The notes beneath the pieces are model-generated. The model made no database searches. It was not told where the DNA came from and saw only the letters and a list, made by a program, of their open reading frames with translations. Below, one piece after another: positions 7,190 through 16,724 of a stretch of DNA of 21,864 nucleotides. The position numbers were made by a program, and so were the translations under genes. The stretch comes from Chara braunii (Eukaryota > Streptophyta > Charophyceae > Charales > Characeae). Each line of letters begins with the position of its first letter. Position 1 is the first letter of the stretch. The DNA is taken from contig BFEA01000662.1 of NCBI GenBank assembly GCA_003427395.1, positions 224,929-246,792 on the forward strand, given 5' to 3'.

Positions 7190-9240
7190 TAAATTTCCAC
7201 CAGCGATAGCGGATGTAGGGGAAACATTTCGGGAAACCCTGATGCCGATCTCAAGGGAAAACTTGGGCTGATCCTTGTCCAGTCCTTGAGCTTGAGGAGT
7301 CTGTAGTCGCTTCGCACCTCCTCCTCCTCCCCCTGTGCTCCACCTGTCATGCCTTCGGTCCAGCTCACCTCCGCCGCCCATCCCCCTTTATCTCCCCCCA
7401 GCCAGTCTTGACAGAGCCGGGTGATGTTCTTCTTGATGTCCTTATTTGTGTGGAAGAGGTCAAGTTTCTGTTTAGTTGCTTGCCATCTGTGTGCTAGTTC
7501 TAGTTGAAACTGGAGTTCTATCTGTTCTGTGAATTCTCCCCCTTCTATTCTCACCCCAATACACAGCGCTGCCACCATAGAGCCCATAGGACAGTCTTTC
7601 TTCCTAGACTGAACATATTCCCTGCAAATATTCCGTCGGGCTGACCTGGCCAGAGTCCTGCCAAGATGGCTCACCAGTCCCAGGGCCAAAATGACTGCGG
7701 GACTATATGCTGCCATATCCTGTCCCACCAACGCCAGGTAAGCTGGAGACGGGCACTGCAGAAAAATGTGCTCGATGGTTTCCGTCTTTTCTGCGCCCGA
7801 TAGCACTGAAGGCACCTGTCACACCACGGTAGAGCCCGTCCCTGCTGTTTCCAGAGACATGTGCTCTACCAGCCAGTTGGTGGTGGGCAGACATCTGTGG
7901 GCTATTTGGCACTGCAGGGAAGTGGCTTTCGCTAGTCTACATTTGTCCCCGAACCATCTGATCGGGAGGAGCAGTTGCTTATCCACATTAAGGTGCCTGT
8001 ATGTGCTCTTGACAGTGAGCTTCTCCAGCCATCTGGTTTTCTGCCTGGTCCCAGTGCCTCCTTATCCCCCCGGGATTTTCCATTGCCATTCCCATAGGTC
8101 CATGGCTGGGTCTTCAATTGAGGTACCCGGTCGGAACACATGACGGTTCCTGCCATCCTCCAGCACACTCTTTGTGTAGCCAAACAAAAGGATCCCTGCT
8201 ACCTAATCAGCCTATCCTCTTTTCCTATCGTATAAAATTCCACCAGAATCTCCTCCCCCCTTTCCATATCGCCCAATCCCACGTGGTCTGAGGCCCCTTC
8301 CCTCATTACCCAGTTCCCCTCCCTGACCCTTGGCCCCTTCCTCAAGACATCTGCTCTGGAGTCTTGAAATCCTCTGTTTCCTTATCCCAGACGTCACCCA
8401 CTCTCGTTACCCCGTGTTTCACCCATCCCTTCCATGCCGAGTCTGTGCTGCACTTTATCTGGCTATGGCTATTGGTGATCCACCGATTGCCAAAGAGCAG
8501 TTGTCTGTAGATCTCTTCCCATCTCTACGGTTCTACCCTGTCCGGAGGAGGGAGTCTCCGCCATATCTTGATTAGCCATGGCCAGAAGTCATCCGGCGCT
8601 GGGTCTTCCTCGTACCCGTCCCGGCTTTTGCGGGGTATTTTCCAAAATCTGTCGTCCAACCACCTCAATGGGTCAATGGAGGGAGGGGCATCCGGTGCCA
8701 GCCAGGCTATCTGTTCCAGGGCCAAGGATTACCATGGCTGTTGTACTTCGAATATAAGCGCCCTAACGCAATGTGAGGGTCTGGATCTGTGTGAGAGGGT
8801 CTATGCTGCCCAGCCCCCCTTTCCGTTCAGGTTGTATTATCGAGTCCCATGCTACTCGGCTTATGACGTGTGCACATTCATTATTCCCTCTCCATAGGAA
8901 GGCGGTGATCTGTCTTTTGAGTGCCTTGAGGGTTGGTGGACTGAGTGGCCATATTAGTGACTCATACCATAGGGAGGCCAGCACCACGCTACTGATGACC
9001 ACAGCACGGCCAAAGATCAAGGTATGCTTCCGGTTCCAGCTGGAGAGCTTAGCCAATGTCGGCATTTGGATCCACTCATCGTTTGTAGCCGCCTTGCCAT
9101 ACGCGGCCATGCGTAGTCCCAAAACCTGAACCAGGGCCTCCATAGGCAGCCATTGTATTTAAGGGTGATACCAGGGGCGTCCCCCTTGGTGATGAAGCCA
9201 CCATCCTAGGGTTTTGCTTCCCCAGTTGATTGTCATATCG
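7190..9240 (-). pseudogene. decayed plant-type LINE: reverse transcriptase C-terminus and zf-RVT region
   Basis: Non-LTR retrotransposon relic on the minus strand. It begins within the reverse transcriptase: INWGSKTLGWW-like residues near 9205-9236, then LVQVLGLRM, KLSSWNRKHTLIFGRAVV (about 8997-9050), SLIWPL, and GGLGSID (about 8793-8813). These match the thumb and following part of plant LINE RTs. After a frameshift between about 8725 and 8763 comes DDFWPWLIKIWRRLP, then ALW-like LLFGNRWIT and WKGWVKHGVTRVGDVWD (about 8390-8505). The zf-RVT-type end carries TVKSTYRHL (about 7990-8018) and TIEHIFLQC (about 7753-7780). In-frame stops at 8062-8064 and 7819-7821 confirm inactivity. The endonuclease and RT catalytic FADD motif are absent (5' truncated). 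Related fragments lie at 14229-15045 and possibly 16725-17870. Confidence 0.85.
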
Positions 9241-9466
9241 GAGAGCTGGGGGCGGGCGCTGCAGGCAATGACCGGGTACCCAGGGGAGTCTCCCGGTTGC
9301 CTGTCACTCCCTTCCTGGCTCCTCGCCTGATTTCAGTTGTTAATGATATCCTTGTGTTTCTGCTTGCCGGTGATAAGCTACCGGACTGCGTCCCCCAGAA
9401 TAGAAGGGGCTGGGTGTGTGTGTTGTGTTAACTACTGCCTCAACTAGCAGTGCAGAGTTGGACTTG
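9241..9466. other. unassigned sequence upstream of the LINE relic
   Basis: Possibly more eroded LINE reverse-transcriptase sequence, but no convincing motif is readable in any minus-strand frame. CCGGTGATAAGCTACCGG forms a small hairpin at 9367-9384. Confidence 0.35.
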
Positions 9467-9555
9467 GCGGCCCAGTGGTTCGGCCGAAGAGGTGGAGGGG
9501 TTAGTACAGAGTGTGATTGACGACTTAAGGGACACTGGGCCCGATTCCCAGCGTT
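9467..9555 (+). mobile_element. tRNA-headed SINE-like segment
   Basis: GGCGGCCCAGTGGTTCGGCC (about 9468-9487) resembles the box A and D-arm of Ser/Leu tRNAs. About 60 bases later GGGCCCGATTCCCAGC (9537-9552) has the position and geometry of a T-arm: stem CTGGG/CCCAG with the 7-nt loop CCCGATT. Two bases of the canonical TTCGANN loop are changed. This copy suggests that the recurring T-arm-like hairpins elsewhere in the window are tRNA-derived SINE remnants. That origin is an inference. Confidence 0.4.
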
Positions 9556-9576
9556 AGGAATTGTCAGTTTGCAAAA

Positions 9577-9708
9577 GGGTCGCTGGAACCGATTCCCAGT
9601 TTCAAAGACTTTTTTGAAGTTTTTTCGTATTGCATAATGGGACGGTGGGCCCGATTCCCTGCCCGTGTTGCTCCCCACAAATAGACTGGAGCGTGCTTAA
9701 AAAAAAAA
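9577..9708 (+). mobile_element. serial T-arm-like hairpins; family 1 copy with short A tail
   Basis: A second T-arm-like hairpin lies at 9577-9600 (GCTGGAACCGATTCCCAGT) and a third at 9639-9664 (GGTGGGCCCGATTCCCTGCC). The third continues into the family 1 hairpin GCTCC...AATAGACT...GGAGC (about 9670-9692) and an A10 tail (9699-9708), so 9639-9708 is a short family 1 copy without the variable hairpin. With 9529-9552 this makes three such hairpins within 140 bases on the same strand. Confidence 0.55.
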
Positions 9709-10527
9709 GTGAAAAATAGGAGTTGCAGACAGCAGGCAGTAGCGAGGTCTTTTTTGCCCATGCGCTTAATATGGTGTTCAGCTATTTGACAATGAGGGCC
9801 AGGCCACATTCATGCTATGTCCACCCTGGGAAAGCAAAACTTAACTAGGAAAGCACCAACCTAGTCAATGTAGTCATTCTCATGGCCAGACCCATGGTTC
9901 CCAAGCCTGAGGCATAGCACCTGTGGGGCCTGCCCGTAATCGTCGCAAGGTCCACCACGGCGGCCTGCGCGTGATAGTCGCAAGGTGAGGACTTTTGGCC
10001 CTCAGGACTGCAGTCCCTACCTGTGGATTCCTCAAATGCTTTTGTTCCCATGCAACCCATGGGCCTCCCTCCACTACTCACCAATTGTGCAAAAATGAGA
10101 ATGAAGAATCCTCTAGAACATGGAAAGATACATTGCCAATGTTTTTGTCTTTTGTGCATGTGGTGAGTAAAGGAGCGAGGCCCCATGACTACAGCAGTGG
10201 GAAGCAGCGGGCCCAGGGGTGTTGGTGGCCTAGGGGCCAATAAGATGCAGTATTGTCCATTGTGGGACAAGTCGCAGATACACCAGCAGAGTGCGTGGAG
10301 AGAGGGGGAAGAGGGAGAAGCAGAGGCCAAGGGGGCTTGGGTCTTTTGACCAAACTAAGGCCAGGGGCCAGTTCAACACATGACGGACAGGGTGACGGAC
10401 TCTGTTTTCCTTTTACTGCGGGGAACCCATTTGCTTGTTTGTGTCCATTGATGAGGGCAGGGATGCTATGTCCTCAAAGTCAGTCAAGCAAGTGGCAGGA
10501 CTGCATGGAGTTGAGACCATGATTCAG
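9709..10527. other. unassigned sequence
   Basis: No gene is recognised. A minus-strand frame of 161 codons (9845-10330) is open but has no domain; its codons overlap a duplicated segment and it looks fortuitous. The duplicated segment is CCTGCSCGTRATMGTCGCAAGG, at about 9929-9950 and 9964-9985, with period 35. The rest is single-copy within this window. Confidence 0.4.
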
Positions 10528-10651
10528 GGGTAAGGTCCCACTAGCAAAGAGGAATTGATTTGACACGGATTTGACGCCTGAATCTGTCCGTGCTTGTGGG
10601 GAGATGCAGAAAATCGAGAATGATCTGCTTTAAATTCCGTATCTCGGCATA
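10528..10651. mobile_element. half MITE, GGTCCCACTAGC family
   Basis: The left end GTAAGGTCCCACTAGCAAAG and the interior (CCTGAATCTGTCCGTG, then GGAGATGCAGAAAATCGAGA, then TATCTCGGCATAA) match the copy at 20286-20455. The right inverted end is missing: the sequence departs near 10651 into an unrelated GAGAA tract. It is a truncated member of the family completed at 18330-18497 and 20286-20455. Confidence 0.65.
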
Positions 10652-11700
10652 AGACACTGAGAAGAGAAGAGAAGAGAAACTGTCGGCAAACAGTCTCACG
10701 CATGAGCCAGGATAGAGAGATTCACCAATAGACAAGATCCTGGACGCACACATAACAGCTAGGTACGAGACACAAGGGAAAAAACCATAAGCCGAAAACA
10801 ATGATTCATGAAATAAATGGCTTTAAAACACCAACCCAAAGAGCCGAGGCTCAAAACCACCGTTCTCTTCCACACACCGAAGCGGCCAGGACGGCGGGCG
10901 TGGGAGCAGAGCCAGGACGGCGGGCATATCGCCGAGCCTCCGCTATACTCCACAACGACGCTAGGACCACCAAAGACATGAAAACTCAAATCGCACGCCA
11001 CAGCCTTCATGCTGGCTCCATACCCTCTACGGCGTACCCCTGTCCCCGCATCACCGATGCGATTTCGAATCCTCCCTTCGGCCGCCCTATCCTGCCTCTG
11101 TGCATTCTAGCTCTCCACTCTCCAAAGAGTCTCTCTCTCACAACCTGGCATAGACATACCTAAACTCAATTACATCCAAAGTCGAACGCTGTCACTGTTT
11201 ATTCAAAATCTACCAAATCCATTACTCAGACTACCGCAGGACCCATCTGCATCAACACGCTTGTGCAGTCGAATGCATAGACGACGGAACGAATCTGGCC
11301 GCCACCACCAGCTTCTCCTCACCCCACCAATGAAACCGTGTGTCGCACGCCTAATCGGCATCGATCAGAACCAAGAACCGACCTCTCAGAGACAATACGG
11401 AAAATAGCACAGCGGAAGACTGAAATACGAAGATCTGACTCAACATGGACAATGACAGGACTGGACTCCAACTATCGTAAGCTGCGTGAACGGTTCATGC
11501 CACAAGCATAGAAGGAGCGCTGAGCCAGGACACATACACAGACGAAGGTGGGGGAGAAGAGATGAAGGGTGGAGGAATAGGGAGGATCAGCCACCATAGC
11601 CCTATGAACCCAGTCTCAAATATATCCCCAATGCCGCTGCTCATACAAGTTCAAGTCGCAATGTCACTGAATCGGGCGATCCCCGAAAGTCACCGAGTCT
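10652..11700. other. unassigned sequence, about 1 kb
   Basis: No recognisable gene, RNA or transposon. (GAGAA)n lies at 10659-10679. A 26-base duplication with unit start GCCAGGACGGCGGGC is at 10885-10926. The plus-strand frame 10801-11163 crosses that duplication and has no domain. The remainder, including 11160-11560, has only short ORFs. Confidence 0.4.
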
Positions 11701-11708
11701 CAATGTCA

Positions 11709-11806
11709 ACTCTCTCTCTCTCCCTCTCTCTCTCGTACCTCAGCAGCGAAGAAGCTCTGCAGGGAAAGTGGAGGAGCGATGGAGAACAGACAGAGGAAGA
11801 AGAAGA

Positions 11807-11879
<73 letters not shown>
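11709..11879. repeat. CT-rich tract and (CT)n microsatellite
   Basis: An imperfect CT tract lies at 11709-11735 and a long pure CT tract at about 11811-11879. Ser-Leu and Arg-Glu repeat ORFs on the two strands are translations of this microsatellite and not genes. A complementary (GA)n tract follows 550 bases later (12429-12495). Confidence 0.95.
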
Positions 11880-11884
<5 letters not shown>

Positions 11885-12171
11885 GTGTACCAGGCACTAA
11901 CCTGCAGAAAGGTGTTGCCTTGGTGCAGGAGCTATGGCGCCACAGGTAAGTCAACAGGTGAGTCCCCTGGTCTCCGCCAACCCCTACTGGGCGAACGTAG
12001 AGGGCAGGATCAGTGCAGTCTGGAGGCCAGACAGCATTTTTGACTGGGCATTTTTTGAGGGATGATGTAGCGTAGATGACCGTGGCAACCCAAAAAAAAA
12101 AAAAAACGAGTTAGAGCAGAGCGAATGGCGAGTCAGTGTTCCTGCAGAGGGCCATGGCAAAAGGTTACGGC

Positions 12172-12275
12172 ATTCCCTCGAGACATCCGTTAAAATTCGA
12201 ACGACGCAAACAAATAATTAGCATGGCCGTTGCGCATGGATGACACCCCCATAAGGTCCAGATTTGTCTTCAATA
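12172..12275 (+). pseudogene. U6 snRNA pseudogene
   Basis: Collinear with plant U6 over its length: ATTCCCTCG then GACATCCG (12182-12189), TAAAATTCGAACGA, ATTAGCATGGCC (12217-12228), TGCGCATGGATGACAC, then AAGGTCCAGATTTG at the 3' end. The ACAGAGA box, needed for 5' splice-site recognition, reads GCAAACA here. The AATCGAGAAAT segment before GGTCC is deleted, and the 3' T-run is interrupted. It is therefore a non-functional copy, in plus orientation. No plant USE or TATA promoter pair was seen upstream. Confidence 0.85.
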
Positions 12276-12425
12276 AAAACAAAAAGGTTACCCCAGAAGG
12301 GACACAAGGAACTGCATAATTATTAATTTATTAATTTCTCCTTTTTGGCAAAAAAGTAAACCAAGAACTTGTATTGTGGTCCCAGTGCCCAAGGCAAAAA
12401 TTACATGTTGAAAGTTGAAACCCCA

Positions 12426-12428
<3 letters not shown>
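12276..12428. other. A/T-rich spacer
   Basis: Contains TAATTATTAATTTATTAATT-like sequence near 12315-12340. No gene is seen. Confidence 0.5.

Positions 12429-12495
<67 letters not shown>
12429..12495. repeat. (GA)n microsatellite
   Basis: A pure GA dinucleotide tract of about 67 bases. It is the reverse complement of the CT tract at 11811-11879, so the two could pair as a long inverted repeat around the U6 pseudogene. Confidence 0.97.
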
Positions 12496-12498
<3 letters not shown>

Positions 12499-13017
12499 CT
12501 CCTAATGGGAAGATCAACACGAGTCGTTGTTGATAGAACAGGGTGAACATCGGTGAAAGTCAGAACAGAGTGAACATCAGGAAAAATGCAGACTACACTG
12601 GCGCGTTGTAAGATCCGGATGGCACATATGACAGTAAATCAGCGGGCTGGCTGCAGATGAAGTTCTCATTTGCCAAAGACGGTCATGGTGTTGAAGAACT
12701 TGGAAGACGAATGACAGTATTTCTAAACTAAAGTTTCAGGAGCTGGGTTAGGCTCTGCTTGATGATATGCAAGGAAAATGAACAGAAGAGAGATGACAAT
12801 ATTCAGATTGCACAATCACATTGAAAGCCAGTTCATATCACAGTGTTCAGAAAGCAGCATTGGACCAATATGATACCAATGGAGAATCCTAGCACTGAAA
12901 ACCAATGTCAATGAGAGCTTGCTATCGCCACCACCAACATATGTATCCAGTCCCTATCTCCCTACTTGGCGCTTGGCGCCCAGCCCACTCCCTACACAGC
13001 TACTACGAGCCTACTAA
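12496..13017. other. unassigned sequence
   Basis: A short direct duplication of AGAACAGRGTGAACATCRG lies near 12536 and 12563. No recognisable ORF, RNA gene or terminal repeat was found. Confidence 0.4.
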
Positions 13018-13730
13018 TTGACAATGCAACTGTTGACGTCAGCAGCCTCCGAAGTACTTGAAGCTGTCCCCCATGCAGACCATCGCCAAAACGGTAATAC
13101 CAGGTATGTGTCCTCACATCATCATCATCATCATCCTTCTCTCTCTCTCTTCCTCGTCTTACACCCACGTTTTCCCTCTATATACCCGAAGACCACCCCT
13201 GCGCCTCACTGTACATCCAAGCCCTGCCAGCTATGGAGGCTGGGCTATGGCGCTGCCCTCAGCAGCGCCCTCCTCCTTGCACGACCGCACGTGCTTGCAC
13301 CTCGCCTCTCAGCACTAGGAGCAGCCCACGAGCTTCAGCTCCAGCAGCGCTGCCGCCAACATGCGAGTGCCCGAATGCCTGGCCAGGCAGCGAGCTCTTC
13401 CTTATATGGAAAGAGCTGGCCTGCCTTCGCAGCCTGGCTGGCCTGGGCCTGGGCCAAGAAGCTTCCGGTAGGCCCCAGGATGCTGCGCCTCTGGTGCAGC
13501 TACTGGGCCTCGTTCGGTTGGGCCTCCCAACTGTCTGTGTATGAGGCTGCGAATCTCGTCCAGGGCCTGTGCTTTCGGAAGAGCCTGGAAGGCCGTGGAA
13601 TTTCCTTGCTTCTTGGCCTGTGTTTTCCGCAACCAACTGGCGCGACGAAACTGCCTGGACCCCAAATACGAAATTGACAGCTGAGGGCCTCTCGTAATTT
13701 GTTAGGCCCGCCTTCACTTAGGGCGGGCAC
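13018..13730. other. GC-rich block with open frames on both strands
   Basis: From about 13180 to 13700 the base composition shifts to GC-rich and several frames stay open on both strands: plus 13018-13677 (219 codons) and minus 13259-13717 and 13402-13665. Open frames on both strands are expected where stop codons are rare because of GC content. The minus frame 13402-13665 contains LPKAQALDEIRSLIHRQLGG, a plausible amphipathic helix, but I recognise no domain. A (CAT)n tract is at 13116-13134. It could be a captured exon or a distinct repeat; no coding call is made. Confidence 0.35.
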
Positions 13731-13928
13731 AGATGCAACAGGGGGCCCTTAGGCCTGCCGAGGACCCAGATCCTCGCAAATAGGTTTTGTCAGTGACATG
13801 ACCTGATTGCAGTTGGGCCGGCTTAGGCCAGCTTTGTAGTTCTTCTGCATAGATTGTTGCAGTTTCTTGATGAATTAGTTAAGACTAGTTGAGCTTCATG
13901 TGCATGTAGGACTCATTGAGAAGTGGAT
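13731..13928. other. unassigned spacer
   Basis: Single-copy-looking sequence between the GC-rich block and the next SINE. Nothing was recognised. Confidence 0.4.
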
Positions 13929-14071
13929 GGGACGCTGGACCCGCTTTCCAGCAGCATTAACCGAAACTGGGTAATGGCCCCAGCTTTACAGGGTTGAATT
14001 GTGAGGACCCCTGTCTCAATCCATTTCTCAGGAATACCACCNCCNCCCCCCCCCCCAAAAAAAAAAAAAAA
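13929..14071 (+). mobile_element. A-tailed retroposon, family 2
   Basis: Starts with the T-arm-like hairpin GGGACGCTGGACCCGCTTTC (13929-13953, loop CCCGCTT). Then comes a second hairpin CTGGGTAATGGCCCCAG (about 13967-13983), then GGTTGAATTGTGAGGACCCC (about 13993-14012), then a C-run and an A15 tail (14057-14071). The second hairpin and the GTGAGGAYCCC motif separate family 2 from family 1. Copies are at 17247-17363, 18282-18630 and 20208-20665. Two N bases lie at 14042 and 14045 in the C-run. Confidence 0.6.
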
Positions 14072-14228
14072 CACAGTTTACCTTGCTTCCTCAGGCTGCC
14101 TGGTCTTCAGCCTACGCAGCGGCTATCCATTCAGAAGGTATTAAAATTAAAAAAAAATAAAAAAAAGTCTCCTGTAGACTTCCGCTCATTTTGCCGGACT
14201 TTAGGCCACCTGACGATATGACTTGATG

Positions 14229-14575
14229 ACTACTCTTCGAGGGTGGGAACCCCAGGTCTCCTGAGAGCCCCAAAACAAATACAATTTGAAACCCAACAAA
14301 CATCAGTGAATCGGGTGAGAATTATCGAAGAGAAGGGACAGAGGGTGGCCTTCCAGCCAGACAAACCGATCCAGGACTTGGCTCTGGACCCGGTGGAATG
14401 GACGTGGCAGCCCCCCCAAAAGTGGTGTGCCCCTGAGACAAGTCACATTAGCCTACACCTACTAACGGTCAAATCAGCCTACAAAATGCTCCGACCCAAA
14501 CGCCATCTGAGAGATATGATTAACGAAAGACGGGTCAGGCATCATTGATGTGCTGTGTGGCAAAGATGTAAATTT
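14229..14575 (+). pseudogene. LINE relic, pre-zf-RVT segment
   Basis: The plus-strand frame 14243-14548 contains DLALDPVEWTWQPP and LLTVKSAYKML. These match DPAMDLWEWQWKIP and LTVKSTYRHL in the LINE at 7190-9240, in the same order. TVKSAYKML is the characteristic sequence just before the zf-RVT domain of plant LINEs. Translation of the bases after the stop (AVWQRCK) also aligns. The piece is cut by the foldback at 14576-14650 and resumes at 14651. It has no start codon of its own in a biological sense: it is an internal fragment. Confidence 0.75.
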
Positions 14576-14650
14576 GGGACGCTGGACCCGGTTTCCAGCA
14601 GGTGTTGCTCCCCACCCCGCCATAGTGCTGGAAACCGGGTCCAGCGTCCC
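14576..14650. mobile_element. 75-bp foldback made of two opposed retroposon heads
   Basis: The first 25 bases (14576-14600, starting GGGACGCTGGACCCGG) and the last 25 (14626-14650) are perfect reverse complements, separated by GGTGTTGCTCCCCACC and CCGCCATAG-type sequence. Each arm is the family 1 T-arm-like head, and the plus-side arm continues into the family 1 sequence GTGTTGCTCCCCACC. The foldback interrupts the LINE relic, so it was inserted or assembled there after the LINE. Confidence 0.8.
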
Positions 14651-15045
14651 CTGTCCATATTTTCATGCAGAGCCCGGTTGCCCAATTCATATGGAGGTGG
14701 TGGGACCGTATCTGGCGAAAAATGGAACCAGACACTCCCTGGCCCTGGTCGTGGCAAGCCATACTGGCCGCACATTGGCCCCGGGCAGGGACAGCCACGC
14801 CCTTTATAGAAAATATGTACAGAGTTGGAAGGAGGGCGGTGATGTGGGCACTTTGGTGGCAAAGATGCACTTTGGCCATGGAAAAGGTACGGGTAGAGGG
14901 CGCAGAGATAACAAAACAAATCCAGCAGCAAATACACCTGGAACTCACACGCAGATGGCTAGATACTAAAGAAAAATTAGACCTTTTTAGACAGACGGGG
15001 ACGTCAGGAGAAGGATTACGGTATTTGGTACAGACTGGGTAGGGG
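14651..15045 (+). pseudogene. LINE relic, C-terminal segment
   Basis: Continuation of the LINE interrupted at 14576. The frame 14665-15042 ends EIT/QIQLQ-type: EITKQIQQQIHLELTRRW then KEKLDLF. This aligns with EFTEQIELQFQLELAHRW then KQKLDLF of the LINE at 7190-9240. The zf-RVT cysteine region is missing, so there is an internal deletion next to the foldback. No poly(A) tail is evident; the 3' limit is approximate. Confidence 0.7.
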
Positions 15046-15472
15046 GATCCCTCCCTGGAACCCCCTGGGGAGGATCCCGCTCGTCCACCATGTGTGCCAC
15101 ATTCAATGGATGCAGCCAGTAGTGACAGTCATCGAGCTGGGTTTGGAGCAAGCAGCTCTTAAATAAGTATCAGCCCCTAACTACCTACCTGGCGCCCTCT
15201 CTCTGAGGGTGAAGAGATACAAAGGCGAATCTCCAAGCTCACAAATGTCTACTCTACTGGTTTCCATACAGGTCTGCTCAGTTAATCTTTCTTCCCAGCT
15301 GGACGTAGGGCCCATTGTGTCTACAGTGGGATAGCTACTACAGATAGAGCAGGCTGGCAGTTTATTTTTCAAGCTTATTTTCATAGTCCTGTGCAGTCAA
15401 TCCCCTGTAGCTCACGGTAATCTATGCTGGCAGGGATCCTTGATATGGCCTTTTCTGAGATACACTGTCTTT
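15046..15472. other. unassigned sequence
   Basis: Sequence after the LINE relic, possibly its 3' UTR. No ORF with recognisable motifs and no RNA gene. Confidence 0.4.
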
Positions 15473-15622
15473 GGGACGCTGGACCCGTTTTCCAGCAGGT
15501 GATGCTCCCCACCAATAGATGGAGCCTCTCCCCGGGTGGTAGCGGTGTCTGCTCTTGTCAGCACCACTATACCAGTGTGGGGTGTTTTAAAAAAAATAAT
15601 AAAAATAAATAAATAAATAAAT
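15473..15622 (+). mobile_element. A-tailed retroposon, family 1 (near full length)
   Basis: The head hairpin is GGGACGCTGGACCCGTTTTC (15473-15497). The second hairpin has GCTCC (15504-15508) and GGAGC (15521-15525) around CCACCAATAGAT. The third hairpin has GGTGGTAGCGGTG (15535-15547) and CACCACTATACC (15562-15573). The tail is A-rich with TAAA repeats (15589-15622). The third stem differs in sequence from other copies but occupies the same place before the tail. It is non-coding, presumably LINE-mobilised. Confidence 0.7.
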
Positions 15623-15650
15623 GCTCAGAGTCTGTAGTTGGACGTCGCCA

Positions 15651-15723
15651 GAAGCATGACTTGGTGTTGGTGGCCATCTCCACAACTCAGGCGGGGAAGC
15701 ATGACTTGGTGTTGGTGGCCATC
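15651..15723. repeat. 45-bp period direct duplication
   Basis: GAAGCATGACTTGGTGTTGG then TGGCCATC occurs at 15651-15678 and again at 15696-15723. Confidence 0.9.
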
Positions 15724-15784
15724 GATGGCAACAGCTCCGATGAGTACCGTCAGAGAAGACAGAAGGTTTACTTAGGGGGTTAAT

Positions 15785-15914
15785 GTGGCCCAGAGGGGAA
15801 TGCTTCGCATCAGCATAGCCAGTGCATCTGGTCCAGAGGGGAATGAATATTCAGACCACCTCCACATCAGCATAGGCAGTGCATCTGGCCCAGAGGGAAT
15901 TGAATGTTCAGTGC
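15785..15914. repeat. 57-bp period tandem repeat, about 2.3 units
   Basis: CATCAGCATAGSCAGTGCAT (starts 15808 and 15865) is followed each time by CTGGYCCAGAGGG and a GAATRTTCAG end. A partial unit, GTGGCCCAGAGGGGAATG, precedes them. The units have diverged by several substitutions. Confidence 0.85.
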
Positions 15915-16319
15915 AGTGTGGAATGGCTATTCAGTGAAGTATCCCCGCTGTAAATGGATCTGCTACAATGGCCGTCATCTGTGGCTAACCTGTCCAGCCT
16001 CTCTGGAAGGATATGGGATTGGTTTATTAGACATGGGAATAAGATCACCAGAAATGGGAATAAGATCATCAAAATTTGAACTGGCTTGGATGGGACGGAT
16101 GATGCACAGGCCAAGTCCAGTCCAGATAAAATAAGAAAAGCCCAATGCATACGGGTGATGATGCCAGATCACTTGGAAGGGACCCAAGGGAGTCATATAG
16201 TTGGGCGGCAGGTCCACACACGGCAGGAATATCGAGGGTGGGTAGGGCGGCTAGGGCCACTTCGCCGAAACTAGCGAGGTGAACGACCTCTCCTCCAAGA
16301 GACCGGCTAACTGCCCTTG
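15915..16319. other. unassigned sequence
   Basis: Short overlapping ORFs only. ATGGGAATAAGATCA is duplicated at about 16033 and 16054. No gene recognised. Confidence 0.4.
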
Positions 16320-16420
16320 TTTTTTTTTTTTTTTTTTTTTTTTTTTAACTTCATGCCCCAGGAGTCCTGCTTAACGAGGGGATAAGAGCATCCTCCTTAA
16401 GCAGGCCCCAGAATTGAGGG
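16320..16420 (-). mobile_element. 3' end of an A-tailed retroposon with terminal hairpin, minus strand
   Basis: On the minus strand a 27-base poly(A) tail (plus T-run 16320-16346) is preceded by a hairpin with 14-bp arms: CCTGCTTAACGAGG (16366-16379) and CCTCCTTAAGCAGG (16392-16405), with one mismatch. A hairpin next to the tail repeats the family 1 design with a new stem sequence. No T-arm-like head was found, so membership is uncertain. Confidence 0.45.
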
Positions 16421-16724
16421 CTCAATCTAACTGCGTTGATGTGACTGCAGGGTCGTTTACGCTATGGGAGTGGCTGCCGGGGGACGCGATCCTGAAGGCA
16501 CTGCCCTCGAAGTGACTCAGCCTGCTGCGGACCAGTCAGTAGTGCATGGGTTACTTAGTATACATTGCCAGCGCCTGGAACGAGTGGAGGTCGGGGCAGT
16601 GAGGGCCCTTCCTGCCGGGTAAGTCCCACCGTTCATTCTCACCAGAAGGCAATCTAATCATCCATCCATCCAGGAACGACAAAAAAAAAAAAAAAAAAAG
16701 AGGAAAGAACTCGCCTCCTGTGAT
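16421..16724. other. unassigned sequence ending in poly(A)
   Basis: Ends in a 19-base A-run at 16681-16699, so its right part is probably the 3' end of a plus-strand retroposon. A hairpin-like GGCAGTGAGGGCCCTTCCTG lies near 16596-16615 and CATCCATCCATCC near 16662. No head was identified. Confidence 0.4.

Noticed and set aside
9845-10330. 161-codon minus-strand ORF as a gene
   Set aside because: No recognisable domain, crosses a 35-bp duplication, and other frames are comparably open.
11562-12043. Ser-Leu and Arg-Glu repeat proteins on both strands
   Set aside because: They are six-frame translations of the (CT)n microsatellite; every frame stays open for that reason.
13018-13677. 219-codon plus-strand ORF as a gene
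   Set aside because: Opposite-strand frames are open too because of GC content, and there are no recognisable motifs.
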